Assembly: GCA_016710645.1 (NCBI GenBank)
Contig: JADJVI010000007.1
Location: forward strand, 1-64,000
Length of the DNA stretch: 64,000 bases
Reading direction: 5' to 3'
DNA from: Actinomycetales bacterium
GTDB taxonomy: Bacteria; Actinomycetota; Actinomycetes; Actinomycetales; Dermatophilaceae
Shown here in pieces: positions 1 to 9,956 of this stretch. The position numbers and the translations under genes are program-made. How positions within the stretch are numbered: the first letter of the stretch is position 1; every line of letters begins with the position of its first letter. Under the pieces are notes generated by a model. That model made no database searches, had not been told where the DNA came from, and saw only the letters and a program-made list of their open reading frames with translations.

Positions 1-934
1 CCCCAGGAGGGCGTCGACTACTTCGGCACCGACGAGGCGCCCGAGTGCCAGATGTGCTTCCACTTCCCGGTGATGCCGCGGATCTACTACGCGCTGCGCT
101 CCCAGACCGCGGCCCCGATCGCCGACGTGCTGCGCGCCACCCCGGCGATCCTCCGGCGGGCAGTGGGGCACCTTCCTGCGCAACCATGACGAGCTCACCT
201 TGGAGATGGTCTCCGACGAGGAACGCTCGGCGATGTACACCTGGTATGCCCCGGACCTGCGGATGCGCGCCAACGTCGGCATCCGCCGCCGGTTGGCTCC
301 CTGCTGGACAACGACCGCGCCCAGCTCGAGCTCATCCACGCCCTCGTGCTGTCGCTGCCGGGCTCGCCGTGCCTCTACTACGGCGACGAGATCGGGATGG
401 GCGACAACATCTGGCTGCCCGACCGCGACGCCTCGCGCACTCCCATGCAGTGGAGCCCCGACCGCAACGCCGGGTTCTCGACCGTCGACCCGGGCAAGCT
501 CTACCTGCCGGTCGTGTCCTCTCTCGTCTTCGGCTACCAGGCCGTCAACGTCGAGGCCCAGAAGGCCGCACCGGCCTCCTTCCTGCACTGGCTGCGCGGC
601 ATCCTCGCGATCCGCAAGGCTCATCCGGTCTTCGGCCTCGGCGATTTCCGTGACCGGTCGTCCGACAACCCCGCCGTCCTCGCCTACACCCGCCAGGCCG
701 ACGTCGCCCGTGGCGCGGACCGGCTGCTGTGCGTGGCTAACCTCTCGGCCAGCGCACAGTCGGCGACCATCGACCTGCCCGACGCGGCCGGCAAGCAGCT
801 GACCGATCTGCTGGGCGGGGCCGCCTTCCCCCGCCGTCGGGGCCGACGGTCAGGTCACCCTCACCCTCGGCGCGCGCGGCTACTACTGGCTGGCCGTCGG
901 CGAGGCGGGCCGACCCCATGAGCGCAGGTGCCGC
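1..934 (+). pseudogene. treS: Trehalose synthase (maltose alpha-D-glucosyltransferase) TreS, 3' part, broken by frameshifts
   Basis: GH13 enzyme interconverting maltose and trehalose. The 5' end lies outside the window. Recognisable TreS blocks occur in three successive frames: MCFHFPVMPRIYYAL near 52, then FLRNHDELTLEMVSDEERSA near 175, then SLPGSPCLYYGDEIGMGDNI from 352, then the C-terminal LTLGARGYYWLAV near 860-895. Frame changes fall at about 150-162, 296-302 and 824-834, each in a short C or G run and each explained by one or two lost bases (or one gained at the last). After the last shift no stop precedes the mak start codon at 935, so the true end is unclear: either another lost base gives an ATGA overlap at 935-938, or the two genes are fused. 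I cannot tell sequencing error from real decay. Confidence 0.8.
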
Positions 935-2427
935 ATGACCGGCGTTGCCGAAATCCACGCCGCGACCCTGACACCGTCCAAGCTCGACCTGGTCCATGCC
1001 TGGATCGGCCAACAGCGTTGGTACAACGCAACCGGATCGGAGCCGGCCCTCACCCGAGTCGGCAGTTATCGCTTCGTCGACCCGGCCGGCGAGGTCGGCA
1101 TCGAAACCCTGCTCATCGCGGACACCAGCGGCGGGGACGGCGGCACTGACGCCGTGCTCTACCAGGTGCCGCTCACCTATCGCGGAGCACCGCTGGCCGG
1201 GGCCGAGAGCGCCCTGGTCGGCACCATGCAGCACAGTGTCCTGGGCACCCGGTGGGTCTACGACGCACCGCACGACCCGGCATACGTCGCCGAGTTGGTG
1301 CGCACCATCGTCACCGGCGGCCGCGAAGCCGACCGCAGCGATGGGGTCGTCGAGGTCACCGTGCGCGGCGACGGCGCCGCGTCCGAGGCCGCTCCCGGCT
1401 GGTGTCCGCCAGGGTGTTGTCCGGCGAGCAGTCCAACACGTCGATCATCTGCCAGGTCGAGGGCGCCGGCCTCCCCTCCGACGTCATCGTCAAGGTCTTC
1501 CGCACCCTCGCAGCCGGCGACAACCCCGACGTCACCGTGCAAGGGGCTCTCGCCGCCACCGACCCCGGCCTGGTGCCCGCGCCGGTCGGGTCGCTGCGCG
1601 GCACCTGGCCCTCGGCTGCCGGGTCGGTCTCGGGTCACCTCGCAGTCGCGCAGGCATTCGTCCCCGGCGTCCGCGATGCCTGGCGCGTGGCGCTCGAGGT
1701 ATGCCGTGCCGGCACCGATTTCACCCCCACCGCGCGGGCCCTCGGCCGTGTCACCGCCCGGATCCACGGCGCCCTCGCGACGGCGTTCGGCACCACGGTC
1801 GCGACCGCAGCGGCGCGCACCGCGCTGCTGGACTCGATTCGTTCCCGGTATGCCGTGGCCGTCACCGCCGTGCCAGCGCTCGCCGCCCACCAGGGCGCCG
1901 TCGAGGCGACCCTCGACACCGTGGCAACCATGGAATGGCCTGCGCTGCAACGAGTTCACGGCGACTACCACCTTGGCCAGATCCTCTACCTCGGCGCTGA
2001 GGACGTCCTCGCCATCGATTTCGAGGGCGAGCCATTGCGGCCGCTGGCCGAGCGCACCGTGCCCGACCTCGCGCTGCGTGACGTCGCGGGCATGGTGCGA
2101 TCCTTCGACTATGTCGCCGGTGCCGTGCGCATGGAGGCGGGCGGACTGGAGCGCCAGGACTGGGCCGATACCTGCCGGGATGCCTTCCTGGCCGCCTACC
2201 GCGAGACCATCCCCGGCGGCGGCCCGACCGACACCGCCATGCTCGCAGCCCTCGAACTCGACAAGGCCCTCTACGAGGTCGGCTACGAAGCTCGCCAACG
2301 CCCAGCCTGGCTGCCCATCCCACGCCAGGCCGTCGAGCGCTTGCTCGCCGAAGCCCCCGAGACGCACACCGGACCCCACCGTCAGGAGCACCATGGATCC
2401 CGTCCAGACGCAGGCACTCGTCGCTGA
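935..2427 (+). pseudogene. mak: Maltokinase Mak/Pep2, one frameshift near 1400
   Basis: ATP-dependent maltose 1-kinase, which makes maltose 1-phosphate for GlgE and normally sits with treS and glgB, as here. The N-terminal half runs from ATG 935 to about 1395; the rest continues in another frame to TGA 2427. A single base missing in the CCCGGC stretch near 1395-1402 would restore one frame of about 497 residues (family near 450). The aminoglycoside-phosphotransferase-like catalytic motif RVHGDYHLGQILY and the metal-binding AIDFEGEP are both present in the C-terminal half (about 1950-2030). The 3' end overlaps the glgB start at 2393. Identification is firm; whether the gene is functional is open. 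Confidence 0.82.
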
Positions 2428-4599
2428 CGAGAGCGCGATCACCGCGTTCCTGGAAGGCCGACACTCGCAACCGCACGACCTGCTCGGCCACCACGTCGGC
2501 CCGGGGGCCTGACGGTCACGGCATACCGGCCGATGGCCCGCACCGTCCGCGCGCGCCTGGCTGATGGCACCGTGCTGGACCTCCCGCACGTGCGCGGCGG
2601 GGTGTGGTCGGGCACGACTGACGTCGCCAACGCGAGCCAGGACTACCGGCTGCTCGTCGACTATGGCGACGGAGTCGAGCACGAGCAGGACGACCCCTAC
2701 CGCTTCATCCCCACCCTCGGCGAGGTCGACCGCTTCCTCATCAACGAGGGCCGCCACGAGCAACTCTGGACCGTCCTCGGCTCGCACGTGCGGCACTACG
2801 AGGGCCCGATGGGCGATGTATGGGGAGTGTCGTTCGCGGTGTGGGCCCCCAATGCCACCGCCGTGCACGTCGTCGGCGACTTCAACGGCTGGGACCGGAT
2901 CAGCCACCCGATGCGACGCCTCGGTGAGTCCGGCGTGTGGGAGCTGTTCATCCCCGGCGCGTCCGAGGGGATGAACTACCAGTATGCCGTCCGCGGCCAG
3001 GACACCGCGGTGCACCTCAAGGCCGACCCGATGGCCCGGTATGCCGAGGTGGCCCCCAAGCAGGCCTCGATCGTCCACCAGTCGCACTACGAGTGGGGCG
3101 ACCAGGACTGGATGACCGCACGCGCCCAGCGCGACCCGCACACCGGCCCGATGAGCATCTACGAGGTGCACCTTGGCTCATGGCGCCAGGGCCAGACCTA
3201 TCGCGACCTGGCCGAGCACCTGGTCAATTACGTCAAGGACCTCGGCTTCACCCACGTCGAGTTCCTGCCGGTTATGGAGCACCCCTACGTGCCCTCGTGG
3301 GGCTACCACGTCACCGGCTATTACGCCGTCTCCTCGCGCTGGGGCACCCCCGACGAGTTCCGGCTGCTGGTGGACTACCTGCACCGCAATGGCATCGGGG
3401 TCATCCTCGACTGGGTACCCGGGCACTTCGCCACCGACCCCTGGGCGCTCGCGCGCTTCGACGGGCAGGCCCTCTATGAGCACCCGGACCCGCGCAAGGG
3501 CTGGCACAAGGAGTGGGGCTCGTTCATCTTCGACTTCGGTCGGCCGGAGGTGCGCAACTTCCTCGTCGCCAATGCGACCTATTGGCTGGAGGAGTTCCAC
3601 ATCGACGGGCTGCGGGTCGACGGCGTCGCCTCGATGCTCTACCTCGACTACTCCCGTCAGCCCGGCGAGTGGATCCCCAATATCCACGGCGGGCGGGAAA
3701 ACCTCGAAGCGGTGCAGCTGCTCCAGGAAGCCAACGCCACGGCATACAAGCGCACCCCTGGCGTGGTCATGATCGCGGAGGAATCCACCTCCTGGGCCGG
3801 CGTCTCCAAGCCGACCGACCAGGGCGGGCTGGGCTTCGGGTTCAAGTGGAACATGGGCTGGATGAACGACGCCCTGCGCTATTTGGCGACCGACCCGATC
3901 TACCGGCAGTACCACCACAACAAGCTGACCTTCGCGCTGATGTATGCCTTCAGCGAGAACTTCGTGCTGCCGATCAGCCATGACGAGGTCGTCCACGGCA
4001 AGGGCTCGCTCATGCGCAAGTCCAACGGCAGCCGTGAGGACCGGATCGCCACGCTGCGGGCCTTTATCGCCTACATGTGGACCCACCCGGGCAAGCAGTT
4101 GCTCTTCATGGGCTCGGAGTTCGGCCAGGAGTCGGAGTGGTCCGACGCCCGCAGCCTGGACTGGTGGCTGCTCGACCAGCCGATCCACTACCGGATCCAT
4201 GCCCAGGTCAAGGACATGAACGCGATCTACCGGGGCAACCCCGCGCTGTGGGCGTTCGACCACGACCCGCGCGGGTTCCGCTGGCTCAACGCCGACGACG
4301 CCGGCCACAACACCTTCTCCTACATCCGCTACGGCGCCGGCGACCCGGCGGTAGACGCGCCCGCGGTCGCCGTCGTCGTCAACTTCAGCGGCCAGACCCA
4401 CGAGCCCTACCGGATCGGGGTGCCGCGAGGTGGCCGTTGGCGGGTCGTGCTCGACACCGCCGGCTACCACCCCGACGCGCCGAGCTCCACGGGCGTGCTC
4501 ATCGACGCCGACAACCACGGCTGGGACGGCCAGCCGTGGGCCCTCAATGTCACGGTGCCGCGCCTGTCCACGGTGTGGCTCGTCCCCGAAGGAGAGTGA
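2393..4599 (+). CDS. glgB: 1,4-alpha-glucan branching enzyme GlgB, frameshift near 2505
   Basis: GH13 enzyme that introduces alpha-1,6 branches in glycogen. ATG 2393, preceded by CAGGAG, opens a reading frame for the N-terminal module that stops at 2510-2512. Adding one G to the run near 2500-2506 joins it to the long frame ending at 4599, for about 735 residues, the normal family length. A CBM48 domain (VWAPNATAVHVVGDFNGW) precedes the catalytic barrel, with nucleophile region GLRVDGVASMLYLDY near residue 408, acid/base IAEESTSW near 461 and ISHDEVVHGK near 525. If the frameshift is real, an internal start at 2533 could still make a protein lacking about 45 N-terminal residues, so activity might survive. 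Confidence 0.92.
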
Positions 4600-4605
4600 G
4601 CTGAC

Positions 4606-6270
4606 ATGACCCACGAGCGCGCCGGCACGGTGGCCCAGCCGGGCGACCTGGTCGACATCCCCCATCTGGTCACCGCCTACTACACCCTGGTGCCCGACCC
4701 GGAGAACATCGACCAGCAGGTCGCCTTCGGCACCTCGGGGCACCGTGGGTCCTCGCTGCGCACGGCGTTCAACGAGACGCACATCCTGGCCACGACCCAG
4801 GCGATCGTCGACTACCGCCGCGAGCATGGCTTCGACGGGCCGCTGTTCATCGGCCGCGACACCCACGGGCTGTCCGAGCCGGCCTGGGCCTCGGCCCTGG
4901 AGGTGCTGGCCGCCAACGACGTCACCGTGCTCGTCGACGAGGCCGACCGGGTCACCCCGACGCCCGCGATCTCGCACGCCATCCTGCGCGCCAACCGGGG
5001 CAAGATCGGCGGCGTCGACGACCTGCCCGCGGGCATCGGCCTGGCCGACGGCATCGTCGTCACCCCCTCGCACAACCCGCCCGCCGACGGCGGCTTCAAG
5101 TACAACCCCCCGCACGGCGGGCCGGCCGACACCGACGCCACCAAGGCCATCGCTGCCGCGGCCAACGCCTACATCGCAGCCGGGTTGCAGGGCGTGCGCC
5201 GTATGCCGTTCGCCAAGGCCCGCGCGCACGCGCAGGGGTACGACTTCGTCGGCACGTATGTCGATGACCTGCCCAACGTCGTCGACATTGCCGCGATCAA
5301 GGGCGCGGGCGTGCGGATCGGGGCCGACCCGCTGGGCGGCGCGTCGGTGCCGTTCTGGGAGGCGATCGCCGAACGTCTCGGCATCGACCTCACGGTCATC
5401 AACCCGCTCATCGACCCGACCTGGCGGTTCATGACGCTGGACTGGGACGGCAAGATCCGGATGGACTGCTCCTCCCCCTCGGCGATGGCTTCGCTCATCG
5501 CCAATCGGACGGCATACCAGATCTCGACGGGCAACGACGCCGACGCCGATCGGCACGGCATCGTCACCCCCGACGGCGGGCTGCTCAACCCCAACCACTA
5601 CCTCGCGGTCGCGATCAACTACCTCTACGGCGGCGGGCGTCCCGACTGGCGAGCGGATGGCTTCATCGGCAAGACCCTGGTGTCCTCCTCGATGATCGAC
5701 CGGGTCGCCGCGTCGTTGGGGCGGCGACTGGTCGAGGTGCCGGTGGGCTTCAAGTGGTTCGTGCCGGGCTTGCTCGACGGGACTGGTCCATTCGGCGGCG
5801 AGGAGTCAGCGGGAGCGTCGTTCGCGCGGTTCGACGGCTCGGTGTGGTCGACCGACAAGGACGGCATCCTGCTGGCCCTGTTGGCCTCGGAGATCCAGGC
5901 CACGACCGGGAAGTCCCCCAGCGAGCACTACGCGGCGCTGACTGAGCGCTTCGGGTCGCCGGCCTATGCCCGGATCGACGCCCCGGCCAACCGCGAGCAG
6001 AAGGCCAAGCTCGGCGCCCTCTCCCCCGCCGACGTCACCGCGGACAGCCTGGCCGGCGAGCCGATCGTCGCCAAGCTCACCGAGGCGCCGGGCAATGGCG
6101 CCAAGATCGGCGGGCTCAAGGTCGTCACCGAGTCGGCCTGGTTCGCCGCCCGGCCGTCGGGCACCGAAGATGTCTACAAGATCTACGCCGAGTCCTTCCA
6201 AGGGCCCGACCACCTGGCCCAGGTGCAGGCCGAGGCCCGCGAGGTCGTGAGCGCGGCGCTCGGCGGCTGA
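4606..6270 (+). CDS. pgm: Phosphoglucomutase (alpha-D-glucose-1,6-bisphosphate-dependent)
   Basis: Interconverts glucose 1-phosphate and glucose 6-phosphate, linking glycogen metabolism to glycolysis. The 554-residue length is typical of the bacterial Pgm family. Visible landmarks are the phosphoserine loop VTPSHNPPADGGFKYN near residue 154, the metal loop TGNDADADRHGIV near 309, the sugar-binding loop GGEESAGAS near 398 and the phosphate-binding RPSGTEDVYKIYAESF near the end. It starts 6 bp after the glgB stop and so is co-transcribed with glgB. The reading frame is intact, unlike the three genes before it. A strong hairpin follows at 6295-6329. Confidence 0.95.
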   Translation: MTHERAGTVAQPGDLVDIPHLVTAYYTLVPDPENIDQQVAFGTSGHRGSSLRTAFNETHILATTQAIVDYRREHGFDGPLFIGRDTHGLSEPAWASALEVLAANDVTVLVDEADRVTPTPAISHAILRANRGKIGGVDDLPAGIGLADGIVVTPSHNPPADGGFKYNPPHGGPADTDATKAIAAAANAYIAAGLQGVRRMPFAKARAHAQGYDFVGTYVDDLPNVVDIAAIKGAGVRIGADPLGGASVPFWEAIAERLGIDLTVINPLIDPTWRFMTLDWDGKIRMDCSSPSAMASLIANRTAYQISTGNDADADRHGIVTPDGGLLNPNHYLAVAINYLYGGGRPDWRADGFIGKTLVSSSMIDRVAASLGRRLVEVPVGFKWFVPGLLDGTGPFGGEESAGASFARFDGSVWSTDKDGILLALLASEIQATTGKSPSEHYAALTERFGSPAYARIDAPANREQKAKLGALSPADVTADSLAGEPIVAKLTEAPGNGAKIGGLKVVTESAWFAARPSGTEDVYKIYAESFQGPDHLAQVQAEAREVVSAALGG

Positions 6271-6294
6271 GCCGCCGGCTGATTGCCACGCGTC

Positions 6295-6329
6295 AACCGG
6301 TCGGTGGACATCGTGTCCACCGACCGGTT
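6295..6329. terminator. Perfect 16-bp hairpin after pgm
   Basis: Left arm 6295-6310 (AACCGGTCGGTGGACA) and right arm 6314-6329 are exact reverse complements separated by three bases. No T-run follows, as is usual in high-GC actinobacteria. It lies 25 bp after the pgm stop and 38 bp before the next start, so it likely ends the glycogen operon. It does not carry the GTATGCCGT motif found in other hairpins of this window. Confidence 0.8.
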
Positions 6330-6366
6330 CTCGTCGGTGGAGTCGTGCAGACGATTGACTGGACCC

Positions 6367-7227
6367 ATGACAGCAGCGGTGCACGTCCACGGGCTGACCA
6401 AGATCTACGGCCCCACCCGAGCGGTCGACGGCCTGGACCTGCAGATCGAGACCGGCGAGGTCTTCGCCCTCCTGGGGCCCAATGGCGCAGGGAAGACGAC
6501 GACCGTCGAGATCCTCGAGGGCTTCCGCAGCCGCGACTCCGGCCAGGTATCGGTCCTGGGCTCAGACCCGGCGACAGCGGGGGCCGCCTGGCGCGACCGG
6601 ATCGGCATCGTGCTGCAGAGCTCGGGCGGCTTGGACCTGCTCACCCCACGCGAGATCTTGCGCACCACCGCTCGGCTCTACGAGCGGCCACGCGCAGTCG
6701 ACGAGGTCATCGCATCGGTCGGGTTGCAGCAGAAGGCCGATGCCCGGATCGCGGGGCTGTCCGGCGGACAACGCCGCCGGCTCGACGTCGCGCTCGGAAT
6801 CGTCGGGCGCCCGGATCTGCTCTTCCTCGACGAGCCGACGACGGGATTCGACCCTCAGGCCCGGCGGGACTTCTGGACCCTCATCGAGTCGCTCGCCCAC
6901 GAGGGCACGACGATCGTGCTGACCACGCACTATCTCGACGAGGCCGAACACCTCGCCGACCGGGTCGCCGTCATCCTCGGTGGCCGGATCGTCGCCCTCG
7001 ACACGCCGACCGCCCTCGGGGGACGGTCGGCTCAGGAGGCGACCGTCACGTGGGAGGAGGCGGGTGCACGGCATACCGAAAAGACCTCTGCCCCAACCGC
7101 TTTGGTGACTGCGTTGCACGCGCGGTTAGGCGGCGAGATCTCCGCCCTCACGGTCACCCGCCCGTCGCTGGAAGACACCTACCTTGCCCTCGTCTCCGCC
7201 CACTCGACACCGGAGCAGCACTCATGA
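6367..7227 (+). CDS. ABC-2-type exporter ATPase
   Basis: ATP-binding subunit of a DrrA/NatA-like exporter, 286 residues. Walker A GPNGAGKTTT lies near residue 36, signature LSGGQRRRLDVALG near 131, Walker B LLFLDEPTTGFD near 153 and the switch histidine in LTTHYLDEAEHLADR near 185. The start ATG 6367 gives the usual N-terminus TAAVHVHGLTKIYG; upstream codons would read through the hairpin. The gene overlaps the permease by ATGA (7224-7227), and a histidine kinase/response regulator pair follows, an arrangement typical of drug- or envelope-stress exporters. Substrate unknown. Confidence 0.93.
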   Translation: MTAAVHVHGLTKIYGPTRAVDGLDLQIETGEVFALLGPNGAGKTTTVEILEGFRSRDSGQVSVLGSDPATAGAAWRDRIGIVLQSSGGLDLLTPREILRTTARLYERPRAVDEVIASVGLQQKADARIAGLSGGQRRRLDVALGIVGRPDLLFLDEPTTGFDPQARRDFWTLIESLAHEGTTIVLTTHYLDEAEHLADRVAVILGGRIVALDTPTALGGRSAQEATVTWEEAGARHTEKTSAPTALVTALHARLGGEISALTVTRPSLEDTYLALVSAHSTPEQHS

Positions 7228-8033
7228 CCCGCCTGTTGTCCCTTGGCTGGGACCGCACCCTGCTGGAACTCAAGATGTACTTCCGCGAGAAGGAGTCGGT
7301 CTTCTTCTCCTTCCTCTTCCCGATCATGCTGCTCGCGCTCTTCTCGACGATTTTCGCCGCCCAGTTCGACGGGCCTGCGATGACGGCGGCGGGGGTCGAC
7401 GCCGGGCGGTTCTTCCTGCCCGGCATGGTGTCCGCGGGCGTGCTGCTCACCAGCTTCCAGACCATGGCGCTGTCAGTGGCCAGCGAGCGCGACGACGGCA
7501 CCCTCAAGCGACTGCGCTCGACCCCCATGCCCCCGGTCGCTTACTTCCTTGGCAAGGTGGGGCTCGTGGCGATCACGTCGCTGGCCCAGCTGGCGCTGCT
7601 GCTGGCGATCGCGCGGTTTGCCTATGGTGTGGCGCTGCCGAGCTCCGCCGGACCGTGGCTGACCCTGGCCTGGATCTTCGCGCTCGGCGTGCTCGGCGGC
7701 ACCACCCTGGGGATCGCCTACTCCTCGCTCGGCACGGCCCGCTCGATCGGTGCGGTCGTCATCGGGCCGCTGCTCGTGTTGCAGTTCATCTCCGGGGTCT
7801 ACCTCGCGTTCAGCGATATCCCCACCTGGCTGCAGCAGATCGCCTCGGTCTTCCCGCTCAAGTGGATCGCCCAGGGCATGCGCTCGGTGTTCCTGCCCGA
7901 CAGTTTCGCCGCCTCCGAGATGGCCGGCGCGTGGGAGCCTGGTCGCACTGCCTTGGTGTTGGCTGTCTGGGCGGTGGTCGGCCTGGTGTTGTGTGTCCGC
8001 ACCTTCCGATGGTTCAAACGCGGCACGACCTGA
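7224..8033 (+). CDS. ABC-2-type permease
   Basis: Membrane partner of the preceding ATPase, 269 residues with about six hydrophobic segments (for example FFSFLFPIMLLALFSTIFAA near residue 30, FFLPGMVSAGVLLTSF near 65, then four more to the C-terminus). The ABC2_membrane family pattern is clear in SERDDGTLKRLRSTPMPPVA and in the C-terminal PLKWIAQGMRSVFLPDSF. Translation is coupled to the ATPase through the four-base overlap. A cytoplasmic-membrane efflux role is inferred from the family; no substrate clue is visible. Confidence 0.92.
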   Translation: MTRLLSLGWDRTLLELKMYFREKESVFFSFLFPIMLLALFSTIFAAQFDGPAMTAAGVDAGRFFLPGMVSAGVLLTSFQTMALSVASERDDGTLKRLRSTPMPPVAYFLGKVGLVAITSLAQLALLLAIARFAYGVALPSSAGPWLTLAWIFALGVLGGTTLGIAYSSLGTARSIGAVVIGPLLVLQFISGVYLAFSDIPTWLQQIASVFPLKWIAQGMRSVFLPDSFAASEMAGAWEPGRTALVLAVWAVVGLVLCVRTFRWFKRGTT

Positions 8034-8061
8034 TGAAGGCGACTGGCGGAGAAGAGAATTC

Positions 8062-9276
8062 ATGCCCCTGAGCGGCGCCCCCGGATCCTCGCAGGGCGAG
8101 TTCGCGCAGATGTGGCGGCGCCAGCTCGTCTGGTGGCATGTGTGGTTCGCAGCCGGGGTGGCAGCGACCGGTGTCGCCGTCGCCATGACGGACCCCGGCC
8201 CTCTCGGTCGGCTCCCGGAGTTCGGTCTCCTCGCGATCGCGGCGATCGCGTATGCCGTGATCGGAGCTCCCGGGGTGGCCCAGGAGCGTCCCGGGTGGGG
8301 CACGGCATACCTGGCCATCGCTTGGTCCGCGGTGCTCGGGTGCGTGGCCCTCAACCCGGACACGAGCGCTCCGATCATGTTCTTCGTGCTCTTCCCCCAA
8401 CTCTGGTCGGTCGTGCGCACCCCTCGGCAGGGCGTCGCCGCCAGCGTGGTCGTTGTCGGCGGCTATGCCACCATCGGCTGGTTGCAGGCGGGTAGCGACT
8501 CGAGCGCCCGGTGGCAGGTCTTCTTCAGCGCGGCCTTCTCGCTCGGGCTGTCGTTGGGGTTAGGGCTGTTCATCCTGCGGCTGGTCGCTGAGGCACAGTC
8601 GCGGGCCGCGACGATCGACGCTTTGCGCCAGGCCCAAGCCCAACTCGCAGCCGCCGAGCGCGACCGCGGCGTGAGCGCCGAACGGGAGCGACTGTCCCGC
8701 GAGATCCACGACACCCTCGCGCAGGGGTTCACTTCGGTGCTCAGCCTCGGGCGGGCGGCCTCAGCGGCTCTCGCGCGGGGGGATGTCGCCTTGGCGGAGG
8801 AGCGGCTGGCGCTCATCGAACGCGCTGCCGCCGACAACCTGCGCGAAGCCCGACTCATCGTCGCCGAACTCACCCCCGGACACCTGCAGTCGCGCACGTT
8901 GACCGAAGCGATCGAGCGCCTGGTGTCGACGCTCAACCGAGAGGGTGCGATGCCGGTGACCCTGCAGGTAGTCGGGGAACCGGTTCCCCTGGATGCCTCG
9001 GCTGAGGTGCTGGTGCTGCGCGCCGCCCAGGAGTGCTTGGCCAACGCCCGACGCCACGCAGCGGCTGACGCCGTCACCGTCACCGTGGACTTCTCCGGGT
9101 CCGAACGGGTGACGCTCACGATCACCGACGACGGGGAGGGCTTCGATCCGACCCTCCCGAGCAGCGGGTTCGGGCTGGACGGCATGCGCGCGCGGGCTCG
9201 AGACGTGGGTGGGTCGGTGGTGCTGACCTCGGCGCCCGGCGCGGGCACGTCGGTGCGGGTTGAGGTGCCGCGATGA
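8062..9276 (+). CDS. NarL-type sensor histidine kinase
   Basis: Sensor of a two-component system, 404 residues. ATG 8062 follows GGAGAAG and lies 28 bp after the permease stop. About six transmembrane segments fill residues 20-185, a short coiled coil (RQAQAQLAAAERDR) follows, and the HisKA_3 phosphoacceptor is in LSREIHDTLAQGFTSVLSLG with His near residue 215. The HATPase_c domain carries AAQECLANARRHAAA (N box), ITDDGEGFDP and SGFGLDGMRARA. It overlaps the response regulator by ATGA. The membrane-embedded input domain suggests it senses envelope state or the exporter itself; that is inference. Confidence 0.93.
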   Translation: MPLSGAPGSSQGEFAQMWRRQLVWWHVWFAAGVAATGVAVAMTDPGPLGRLPEFGLLAIAAIAYAVIGAPGVAQERPGWGTAYLAIAWSAVLGCVALNPDTSAPIMFFVLFPQLWSVVRTPRQGVAASVVVVGGYATIGWLQAGSDSSARWQVFFSAAFSLGLSLGLGLFILRLVAEAQSRAATIDALRQAQAQLAAAERDRGVSAERERLSREIHDTLAQGFTSVLSLGRAASAALARGDVALAEERLALIERAAADNLREARLIVAELTPGHLQSRTLTEAIERLVSTLNREGAMPVTLQVVGEPVPLDASAEVLVLRAAQECLANARRHAAADAVTVTVDFSGSERVTLTITDDGEGFDPTLPSSGFGLDGMRARARDVGGSVVLTSAPGAGTSVRVEVPR

Positions 9277-9929
9277 CCGCCTCGACGACAACTGGCCAGG
9301 GTCGCGTGCGGGTGCTCGTCGTCGATGACCACCCCGTGGTCCGCGCGGGCATGGTCGCGCTGCTGTCGGAGTCGCCCGACATCGACATCGTCGCCGAGGC
9401 GGCCGACGGGGCCCAAGCGCTCGTCGCCGTGTCTCAGCACCCCGTCGACGTCGTCCTCATGGACCTGCGGATGCCGGTGCTCGACGGGGTCGCCGCGACC
9501 GCGGCCATCCACGCGCTCCCCCACGCCCCGCACGTCCTCATCCTCACCACCTATGACACGGATGCCGATATCGTCCGAGCGGTCGAGGCGGGCGCGCGCG
9601 GCTACCTGCTCAAGGACACGCCACCGCACGAGCTAGCCGAGGCGATCCGCCGAGCTGCCCGCGGCGAGACCGTGCTCGCGGCCGGGATGGCATCTCGGCT
9701 CCACGCCCGCCGGACCCTGCCGACCCACAGCGACCTCACATCCCGCGAGATCGAGGTGCTGCAGCTGGTTGCCCAGGGTCTGTCCAACGCGGAGGTCGGG
9801 GGCCGGTTGTTCATCGGGGAGGCCACGGTCAAGACCCACCTAGTGCGTATCTTCGGCAAGCTCGGAGTGACCGATCGCACGGCTGCCGTGACCACGGCAT
9901 ACGGCTTGGGGTTGCTCCCTCTGCCCTGA
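9273..9929 (+). CDS. NarL/LuxR-type response regulator
   Basis: DNA-binding partner of the kinase, 218 residues. The receiver domain opens with RVLVVDDHPVVRAGM, has the phosphoacceptor Asp at residue 64 in VVLMDLRMPVLDG, the conserved Thr in ILTTYDTDADIV and the Lys in GYLLKDTPP. A LuxR-type helix-turn-helix follows (LTSREIEVLQLVAQGLSN to EATVKTHLVRIFGKLGV). It likely controls the adjacent exporter. The gene ends with a copy of the 9-mer ACGGCATAC at 9894-9902. Confidence 0.95.
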   Translation: MTASTTTGQGRVRVLVVDDHPVVRAGMVALLSESPDIDIVAEAADGAQALVAVSQHPVDVVLMDLRMPVLDGVAATAAIHALPHAPHVLILTTYDTDADIVRAVEAGARGYLLKDTPPHELAEAIRRAARGETVLAAGMASRLHARRTLPTHSDLTSREIEVLQLVAQGLSNAEVGGRLFIGEATVKTHLVRIFGKLGVTDRTAAVTTAYGLGLLPLP

Positions 9930-9942
9930 TCCTCCAGCGAAG

Positions 9943-9948
9943 TAGGCT
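9943..9948 (+). promoter_or_regulatory. Leaderless -10 element TAGGCT
   Basis: TAGGCT lies eight bases before the GTG at 9957, the spacing at which transcription would begin at or next to the start codon. No Shine-Dalgarno sequence is visible. One of a set of such elements in this window. Confidence 0.5.
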
Positions 9949-9956
9949 CAGACGCT

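Noticed and set aside
896..938. A genuine TreS-Mak fusion protein
   Set aside because: The frame is open across the boundary only after an obvious nearby frameshift; one more lost base would give the common ATGA overlap, so a fusion cannot be claimed.
1258..3171. Long minus-strand open frame opposite mak and glgB, and similar ones (3178-5598, 23415-25994 plus, 45712-48375 plus)
   Set aside because: They lie wholly opposite well-identified genes, show no family motifs, and long antisense frames are expected at this G+C content.
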